Notes under the pieces: generated by a model | Databases searched by the model: none | Seen by the model: the letters and a program-made list of their open reading frames with translations, nothing else | What the model was told of the DNA's origin: nothing | Made by a program: the position numbers and the translations under genes | Shown: in pieces, positions 58,999-64,000 of the stretch | Numbering within the stretch: the first letter of the stretch is position 1 | Layout: each line of letters opens with the position of its first letter | Source of the DNA: DSXF01 sp964387495 | GTDB taxonomy: Bacteria > Chloroflexota > Anaerolineae > Anaerolineales > Villigracilaceae | DNA: 64,000 nucleotides | NCBI GenBank assembly: GCA_964387495.1 | Contig: CAYLXB010000011.1 | Location: 1 to 64,000, forward strand | Direction: 5' to 3'

Positions 58999-60501
58999 AT
59001 GCCCGAACAGAAACTGCTGAAAGTCTTTCTCTGCCACTCGTCACAAGATAAGCCCGCCGTGCGCGAACTCTGCCAGCGCTTGCGGGCTGAAGGCTGGATC
59101 GACCCGTGGCTGGACGAGGAAAAACTCCTGCCCGGCCAGGACTGGGATTTGCAGATCGAGAAGGCGGTCGAAGCTGCGGATGCGGTCATCGTTTTCATGT
59201 CGAACCGCTCGGTGAACAAAGAGGGATATGTGCAGGCCGAGGTGCGCATGATCCTGCGCATGGCCATGCAGAAACCCGAGGAAGCCATCTTCATCATCCC
59301 GCTGCGCCTGGATGACTGCCCCGTCCCCTTCCGGCTGCGCTCCTGGCAATACGTGGACTACTTCCCCAAAGGCCGCAAAGCCGTCACCTACCAGCGCCTG
59401 CTGGAGAGCCTGCGCCTGCGGGCGCGTGCCCTGGGACTGCCGGCAGAAATGCCTGGCACCCCTGTGGAGACTGGCCAACCAGCCCTGCCACAAAAAGCAC
59501 AGGCCGGCAGCGGGCGGCGGCCAGCCTGGTTCCAGCCCCCGGCAAAGCAACCGCCCGCCAGCGTGGCCACCGGCGGGGAGGTGAACGGCGCAACCATCAT
59601 CACGGGCGATAACAACTTCGTCCTGCAGGCCGCGCCTGCCGAGACCAGCGCCAGCCCGGCAGGGGGCGGGAAAGAAGAACCGCCCGGCCGGGACGAGAAG
59701 AAACCCGAACGCCGGCGCTGGATTGCCATTGCAGGCGCGGGCGTTGTATTCTTGCTGACCATCGTTCTTGCGCTGACGGGGCAGCTTAACCCCATTATCT
59801 ACCGGCCTGTGGATATGAAAGGCTATTTTGTGCCTATCCCTGCTGGCGAATTCCAGATGGGCAGTGAAAATGGCGGGGAGGATGAGAAGCCTGTGCATGG
59901 CGTGTATCTGGAGGCTTTCGAGATCGGGCGCTACGAAGTCACCAACCGCCAGTATGCCCAGTGCGTGAGTGCCGGGGTTTGTGTTGGAATGCCTGACGCA
60001 GGAGAAGACCGCGACTTGCATCCGGTGGTCAATGTCAGCTGGCATGACGCACAAACTTTTTGTGAGTGGGCCGGCGGGCGCCTGCCGACCGAAGCCGAAT
60101 GGGAAAAAGCCGCCCGCGGCGGGCTGGCCGGCAAGGCCTATCCCTGGGGCGACGAAGCCCCCATCTGTACGGCAGGCGCGTCGAACGCGGCTAATTTTGG
60201 TGGGGGAAGTTGTCCCAGGGACAGCATGCCAGTGGGGAGCTTTGCCCCGAATGGGTACGGGCTGTATGATATGGCCGGGAACGTCTGGGAATGGGCGGCC
60301 GATTGGTATGACGGGACCTATTATCAGGATTCACCCTCTTCGAACCCCCTGGGGCCGTCTTCTGGTGAAGATCGCGTGCTGCGGGGCGGCTCGTGGTACG
60401 GCGACGATCTCAGCTCTCGTTCTGCGAACCGGTACGGGAACCATCCATCCGTTTCCTACAACTACCTGGGGTTCCGCTGCGCCCGCTCACGTTGGCCCTG
60501 A
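58999..60501 (+). CDS. TIR-domain protein with transmembrane segment and SUMF1/FGE-like domain
   Basis: A 500-residue protein. An N-terminal TIR-like domain (about 6-135) has LKVFLCHSSQDKPAVRELC, a DPWLDEEKLLPGQDW loop and ADAVIVFMSNRSVNKEG; Glu in WDLQIEKAVEAA is near the position of the NADase glutamate in active TIRs. A low-complexity linker, one membrane helix (about 240-262) and a SUMF1 domain (about 280-498) with EFQMGSENGG, GRLPTEAEWEKAARGG, GNVWEWAADWYDG and RVLRGGSW follow. The SUMF1 cysteines for formylglycine formation are absent, so this domain likely binds ligands. TATAAT lies at 58965-58970. Confidence 0.85.
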   Translation: MPEQKLLKVFLCHSSQDKPAVRELCQRLRAEGWIDPWLDEEKLLPGQDWDLQIEKAVEAADAVIVFMSNRSVNKEGYVQAEVRMILRMAMQKPEEAIFIIPLRLDDCPVPFRLRSWQYVDYFPKGRKAVTYQRLLESLRLRARALGLPAEMPGTPVETGQPALPQKAQAGSGRRPAWFQPPAKQPPASVATGGEVNGATIITGDNNFVLQAAPAETSASPAGGGKEEPPGRDEKKPERRRWIAIAGAGVVFLLTIVLALTGQLNPIIYRPVDMKGYFVPIPAGEFQMGSENGGEDEKPVHGVYLEAFEIGRYEVTNRQYAQCVSAGVCVGMPDAGEDRDLHPVVNVSWHDAQTFCEWAGGRLPTEAEWEKAARGGLAGKAYPWGDEAPICTAGASNAANFGGGSCPRDSMPVGSFAPNGYGLYDMAGNVWEWAADWYDGTYYQDSPSSNPLGPSSGEDRVLRGGSWYGDDLSSRSANRYGNHPSVSYNYLGFRCARSRWP

Positions 60502-60624
60502 AATTCTGTCCTCTGAAATCCTGATTTTCTGACTCGCGCGACTTTTTCAGGAGCACAAGAATCTGCGGCTTTATACCAGGTGTTATCTGCCCTGCCTGCT
60601 GCGGCCGGCCGGGCGGGCGCGGGC

Positions 60625-60780
60625 TCAGGCGCTGCACACCAGCCGGAAGCCGTTATCCCCCAGATAATTCATGTAGTCGAAACTGCGTGCCGTGAGGCGG
60701 ATAGCCTCTGCCTGCTCGCGCCAGCTGCCGCTGCGCCGCACGCGGTTGAATTCGTAAAGAAAGCCCTGGCTGTTATTTGA
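60625..60780 (-). pseudogene. C-terminal fragment of a second SUMF1-domain gene
   Basis: On the minus strand the frame reads GFLYEFNRVRRSGSWREQ, then SFDYMNYLGDNGFRLVCSA and stop. The RVxRxGSW and GFRLV blocks are the end of a SUMF1/FGE-like domain, but only about 45 residues remain and no start or upstream domain precedes them. The preceding frame sequence (QSCSNNSQ) has no SUMF1 similarity. It faces the intact TIR-SUMF1 gene in the opposite direction, with 123 bases between them. It looks like gene debris from a related protein. Confidence 0.6.
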
Positions 60781-60796
60781 ACAGGATTGGCTAAGT

Positions 60797-61150
60797 TTAT
60801 CTACCGTATTTCGATTTCTTCTCAGCAACCTGCTGAATCGGTTGTTCAATCTGTTGGGAACGCCCTTCCAGCCACTTCTTCAACGATTCTATGCTCTCCT
60901 TTGAGCGCCTACCTGCCAGGAGCCCTGCCACACTCAAGTCTTCATCCAGCATTGGCCAGTGGATATATTTACCATCGCCGATAATCTCGAATTCGGCTCG
61001 TTCCTGTGGCTTCCCATACAGCAAGCGCGGAAACCAGGCCAGGGGCGTGATGATCGTCCGTCCGTCTGCCAGGTCAACAGCAAGTACGTTTTCGTCAATG
61101 TGTACTTCCTGTGCACGTGCTTCTTGGATCTCAATCTCCAAAGTGCTCAT
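60797..61150 (-). CDS. DUF2442-domain protein
   Basis: A 117-residue protein starting MSTLEIEIQEARAQEVHIDE. The DUF2442 core is VDLADGRTIITPLAWFPRLL (about 25-44), then GDGKYIHWPMLDEDLSVAGLL (about 58-78), followed by a charged, coiled C-terminus. The gene overlaps the DUF4160 gene upstream by 20 bases. DUF2442/DUF4160 pairs are common in bacterial genomes and have been suggested to form toxin-antitoxin-like or mobile modules; no activity is established that I know of. Confidence 0.8.
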   Translation of the reverse strand: MSTLEIEIQEARAQEVHIDENVLAVDLADGRTIITPLAWFPRLLYGKPQERAEFEIIGDGKYIHWPMLDEDLSVAGLLAGRRSKESIESLKKWLEGRSQQIEQPIQQVAEKKSKYGR

Positions 61151-61367
61151 GCCAACGCTCCAATAAAAACTCTCGATGTTCTTGTGCCAACTTGAACAGG
61201 TCGTTTAATTCGTGGGGCTTAAACCCACCGGCTTGTTGCAGGGCTATCGGATCAAGCCAGAATTTTGCAACCATTTTTTCTCGCTGGATGTGGACATGTG
61301 GGGGCTCTCCACTGTCGAGTGATACAAAGAAAAAGCGATAGGGGCCTACAATGAGAACAGTCGGCAT
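61131..61367 (-). CDS. DUF4160-domain protein
   Basis: A 78-residue protein beginning MPTVLIVGPYRFFFVSLDSGEPPHVHIQ-like; the DUF4160 signature is YRFFFVSLDSGEPPHVHI (about 10-27), with later FWLDPIALQQAGGF and HEHFGD. The histidines and acidic residues in the PPHVHI segment are conserved in the family. It overlaps the DUF2442 gene by 20 bases, and AAAGG precedes the ATG. The pair sits in an apparent debris-rich stretch beside the SUMF1 fragment, which fits recent gain. Confidence 0.8.
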   Translation of the reverse strand: MPTVLIVGPYRFFFVSLDSGEPPHVHIQREKMVAKFWLDPIALQQAGGFKPHELNDLFKLAQEHREFLLERWHEHFGD

Positions 61368-61474
61368 TGGAAAAACCTTTATTTGGCTTTATGTCTGCCA
61401 CATCTGTAGCATATTCAATATCAAATTTACTACCAAAATTATAGCACTTCCAGCACTCAGATTTTTATCTATTC

Positions 61475-62860
61475 CTATATCTGTCCCGAGGTTGCGCTCC
61501 AGCCGGCCAGAAGCTGCTGGTAGGCCGGATCATCGTAGCGGCTGAGGAGGAAGGCGGGGGCGTAACCGGGCAAGGGGGCACCGGCCACGTGCTGTGCAAG
61601 CAGTTCGCCACCGGCCATACCGCCCATGATGCCGAAGCCGGAGACCGCGCCGAAAATATAAGCGCCTTCCACCGGCAGGGGGCCGATGAGCGGGCGGTTT
61701 TCCCGGGTTTTGCAGTAGTAGCCGCCGTCCACGACGGGCGTGTAGAGCCGGCCGAAATAGGCTGAAAGGCCGGGGATCATGCTGGCCAGGCCGCGCAGGA
61801 TGACCTCGCCGTGTTCCGGTTCGAACTTTGGATTCGAGACAGGTTCCTGGACGCGGACATCGTAGGTCCAGATGGCCAGGAGGATGGGGCTGTCCTCGCC
61901 GCCTTCGGGGCGGAAGTGCACGCCGGAGGGGAACTGTTCCAGCAACCAGCGGGCGCTCTCGTCAGCGGCCAATTCGCGGCGTTCCGCCTCCGTCCATTGC
62001 AAGGACACAGGATCATCCCAGAGCATGAGCGGGATATGACGCGGGATGATTTTCAACGGGTCACTGAAGGAAAATTTGGCGTGCAGTTCGTTCTGCACAG
62101 GCAGGTCCACCCCGAGCATGGCGCCGGCCTGTTTCAGGAAGGGCCCGGCGGCAATGACGTATTTCTCCGTCAGGACTTCCAGCGGACCGGCGGCAGTTTC
62201 CACTTGGACAGACCGGACGGAACCGTTTTCCGTGTTGACGCCGGTGACCCGCCCGCGCAGGAGTTCAACGCCCCGCTGCCGGCCCTGTTCGAGCAGATAG
62301 GCGGCCCATTGCTGGGCGCTGAACCAGCCGCAGCGGCGCGTATGAAGCATGGCGACGGTGTTCTCGTTGATGAACGGGAATGTCCGGCGGATGAGCGCCG
62401 GGTCAAGAACCAGGTCGGCACCGACGGGCTGGCCCTGGTAGCCCTCGGGCGGGGACAGACGGTAGACCGGATCCGATTCGCGGGCGGTGTGAATGCGCAG
62501 CGGCCCGGCACCCAGGTCACAGATCTCGCGAGCGGTCTGCTCCAATTGCCGGGCGTGCTCCGGACGGCCGGTCAGGAAGACATAGCCGCGGCGCTGCAGG
62601 CCGAAATAGTTGCTGCTTTCCCCGGCCAGTTCCTCCAGCAGATCGATGCTGTGGTTCATGAAGCGGAGCATGGCATCACCCGGTCCCGGCCACCAGTTGC
62701 GGTAGCATTCGGTGGACTTGTCGCTGGTGAAGGACATCGGCTCCCGTTCGTCCACGAGCAGGACCTTTTTGAAGCCCTGTTTGACGGCCAGGTGATAGGC
62801 GGCGGAAATGCCGGATGCACCTGCGCCGCAGATGACCACGTCGGCTGTGATTTTTCTCAT
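61475..62860 (-). CDS. FAD-dependent oxidoreductase, DAO family
   Basis: A 461-residue flavoprotein. The N-terminal FAD-binding Rossmann motif is VVICGAGASGISAAYHLA (about 8-25). DAO-family features follow: RRGYVFLTGRPEH, VIAAGPFLKQAGAMLG and the C-terminal PVVDGGYYCKTRENRPLIG, then FGAVSGFGIMGGMAGG. It oxidises an amine or amino acid; the closest types are sarcosine/dimethylglycine oxidase-like. The ATG follows GAGGAAGCC. It is 11 bases downstream of the YciI-like gene and probably co-transcribed with it. Confidence 0.85.
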   Translation of the reverse strand: MRKITADVVICGAGASGISAAYHLAVKQGFKKVLLVDEREPMSFTSDKSTECYRNWWPGPGDAMLRFMNHSIDLLEELAGESSNYFGLQRRGYVFLTGRPEHARQLEQTAREICDLGAGPLRIHTARESDPVYRLSPPEGYQGQPVGADLVLDPALIRRTFPFINENTVAMLHTRRCGWFSAQQWAAYLLEQGRQRGVELLRGRVTGVNTENGSVRSVQVETAAGPLEVLTEKYVIAAGPFLKQAGAMLGVDLPVQNELHAKFSFSDPLKIIPRHIPLMLWDDPVSLQWTEAERRELAADESARWLLEQFPSGVHFRPEGGEDSPILLAIWTYDVRVQEPVSNPKFEPEHGEVILRGLASMIPGLSAYFGRLYTPVVDGGYYCKTRENRPLIGPLPVEGAYIFGAVSGFGIMGGMAGGELLAQHVAGAPLPGYAPAFLLSRYDDPAYQQLLAGWSATSGQI

Positions 62861-62871
62861 GAGAGGCTTCC

Positions 62872-63186
62872 TCAGGCCTGCGATGTTTTTTCCAACAACC
62901 AGGGCGGCACCTGGGCGCGCTTCACCTCGACCGTTTTCCAGACATTGCCAAGCACGTAGGGTTCATGCTCGAGCCATTGTGCATCCAGTTCGGCGCGGGA
63001 AGGAAACTCACAGACGATCATGGAGCCGATCATGCGGCCATCTTCACTCAAAATGGCTGCGCCGTAGTAGAAAAGGCCTTTCTCGCAGTTTTCCTTGAAG
63101 GTCTTCAAATGGGCCTCGCGAGCTGCCAGCCGGCGCTGCATGGCATTTTCATCCGTACCATCGTATGCGATCACCAGGAATTGCAT
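62872..63186 (-). CDS. YciI-family protein
   Basis: A 104-residue protein with the YciI fold: MQFLVIAYDGTDENAMQRRL, a His region RREAHLKTF-like (residues 20-32), DGRMIGSMIVCEFPSRAEL and the terminal DAQWLEHEPYVLGNVW. The family resembles ferredoxin-like dimeric enzymes with a conserved His-Asp pair; function is often as an accessory to another enzyme. Here it precedes an FAD oxidoreductase by 11 bases, so a joint role is likely. AAAGAGGTGCC precedes the start. Confidence 0.85.
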   Translation of the reverse strand: MQFLVIAYDGTDENAMQRRLAAREAHLKTFKENCEKGLFYYGAAILSEDGRMIGSMIVCEFPSRAELDAQWLEHEPYVLGNVWKTVEVKRAQVPPWLLEKTSQA

Positions 63187-63314
63187 GGCACCTCTTTGGG
63201 GTTAATACGTGCTCTGAATTTTTTGGATGCAGGCTCAAACCACCAGCCTGTGGACGACTCATATCATGATACAGGAAAATTCCCCGGCTGGCAACCGGCC
63301 CGGGGGATCATAAA

Positions 63315-63339
63315 GAGGCGGCCACCAGCCGGCCGCCTC
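63315..63339 (-). terminator. Terminator after the YIP1-family gene
   Basis: GAGGCGGCC (63315-63323) pairs with GGCCGCCTC (63331-63339), followed on the minus strand by TTTATG. The T-run is short. It lies 22 bases after the stop of the YIP1-type gene. Confidence 0.6.
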
Positions 63340-63361
63340 CATCCGGGCAGGCTGTGTCTGG

Positions 63362-63913
63362 CTAGAACAAACTGTTGATCAAAGCGCTCAACGGGCCGGT
63401 GATGACGAAACTGGCAAGCGAGGCCAGGATGGCGGTGCCGATCGCTTTGCCCGTGGAAAACTCGGCCGCCTCGCGGACACCGATGAAATAGCCGATAAAG
63501 CTCAACACCAGGATGACCAGCGCGAGGATCGAGGTCACGCAGCTCAGGGACTGGCTGATCAGCGTAGCCAGGATCAGGATCCCGGCCAGGTTGAAGATGA
63601 ATACATGTCCCGTTACGCGCAGCATTTCCTGGGTGTCGGTCTTGCCGCCAAAGGCCTTGGCGATGGCTGCCAGCAGCCAGGACGAAACGAACCAGGCGAT
63701 CAGGCTCAAAACAAGGTTGACCCCGGCCTGCAGGATTGCAGTGCCAATATTAGCCGAAGCGGCCAGTCCTACGCAAAAGCCCTGGATCAGCGCGACAACG
63801 GCCACAATGATACCGGCAGGCTTGGTGGCTTCAGGATCCTCAGCGATCGTCCGGTAGACCGGCGCCTTCAGGGTGATCACCCCCATGAGTCTTTCGACAA
63901 TATTATCGAACAT
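63362..63913 (-). CDS. YIP1-family integral membrane protein
   Basis: A 183-residue protein with five membrane segments. The Yip1-domain order is a soluble N-terminus (MFDNIVERLMGVITLKAPVYRTIAEDP), then IIVAVVALIQGFCVGLAAS, a SWLLAAIAKAFGGKTDTQEML loop and IGTAILASLASFVITGPL. Bacterial YIP1 proteins have no defined function. The start follows CAAAGGAGATGCACA. It is the last gene of the window on the minus strand. Confidence 0.8.
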   Translation of the reverse strand: MFDNIVERLMGVITLKAPVYRTIAEDPEATKPAGIIVAVVALIQGFCVGLAASANIGTAILQAGVNLVLSLIAWFVSSWLLAAIAKAFGGKTDTQEMLRVTGHVFIFNLAGILILATLISQSLSCVTSILALVILVLSFIGYFIGVREAAEFSTGKAIGTAILASLASFVITGPLSALINSLF

Positions 63914-64000
63914 TGTGCATCTCCTTTGGAATTATCTTATCTGGCTTTTCTCTACCGTACATCTGCAAACATTGTGTCCTTGCGGGCGTTTTTTTGCGAA

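Noticed and set aside
60625..60780. Variable-region target of a diversity-generating retroelement, suggested by the SUMF1 (C-type-lectin-like) end
   Set aside because: No reverse transcriptase, no accessory gene and no template repeat are present. The fragment is short and not adenine-biased.

Overview
The window looks like a chromosomal segment of a Chloroflexota bacterium, most likely class Anaerolineae. The reasons are indirect: MalT-type LuxR regulators, DUF4386/DUF6326-like membrane proteins, a family of MinD-like ATPases with HSFRGGTGKSN P-loops, and TIR-SUMF1 and C45 proteins beside ordinary housekeeping genes. No rRNA is present, so the assignment is inference. Coding density is high, and the only gene-free stretch over 300 bases is 17537-18179.

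Layout. (1) 1-1475: an IS630-type element, preceded head-to-tail by the right end of a second copy. It sits in the 3' part of a DUF333 lipoprotein gene. (2) 1.45-17.5 kb: a long run of minus-strand genes. Two giant MalT/LuxR-type regulators (8054-10699 and 14777-17518) are each followed by a paralogous small protein. They are interleaved with three zinc-free MDR quinone-oxidoreductase paralogues, an NmrA-like NAD(P)-binding protein and many small membrane proteins. This looks like an amplified regulator/redox/membrane cassette. (3) 18-32.7 kb: housekeeping genes (ssb, oligoendopeptidase F, APS/PAPS reductase, ychF, tRNA-Leu(CAA), glgC, a Ca2+-type P-ATPase, glmS, a GNAT, ligA). glgC has a near-perfect CRP-like palindrome placed as a class II activator site. 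(4) 32.8-47.0 kb: the most unusual region, a signalling island. It has four MinD-like ATPases, three proteins (Cache-HAMP; cyclic-nucleotide-binding; Cache-HAMP-GAF) that share one gapless C-terminal tail with a (T/S)D(F/Y)(F/Y) core, two paralogous winged-helix-like proteins, a tandem-domain adenylate cyclase, and an ECF sigma / membrane protein / PrsW protease set. (5) 47-64 kb: nadD, an MFS exporter, a C45 Ntn-hydrolase, a bactofilin-like membrane protein with its own ECF sigma/anti-sigma pair, an MbfA-like iron exporter, an alpha-oxoamine synthase, an M50-CBS protease, a second P-type ATPase, a TIR-SUMF1 protein, a SUMF1 gene fragment, a DUF2442/DUF4160 pair, an FAD oxidoreductase, a YciI protein and a YIP1 membrane protein.

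How the parts may work together (inference). In the 33-47 kb island, sensors at the membrane and a cAMP-type effector protein appear to end in a common docking tail. The neighbouring MinD-like ATPases would be natural partners, and the tandem cyclase would supply the nucleotide for the cyclic-nucleotide-binding member. The sigma/PrsW set would give a transcriptional output. Several genes (both LuxR regulators, ligA, cysH, nadD) have a -10 hexamer 6-8 bases before the start codon, suggesting leaderless transcripts.
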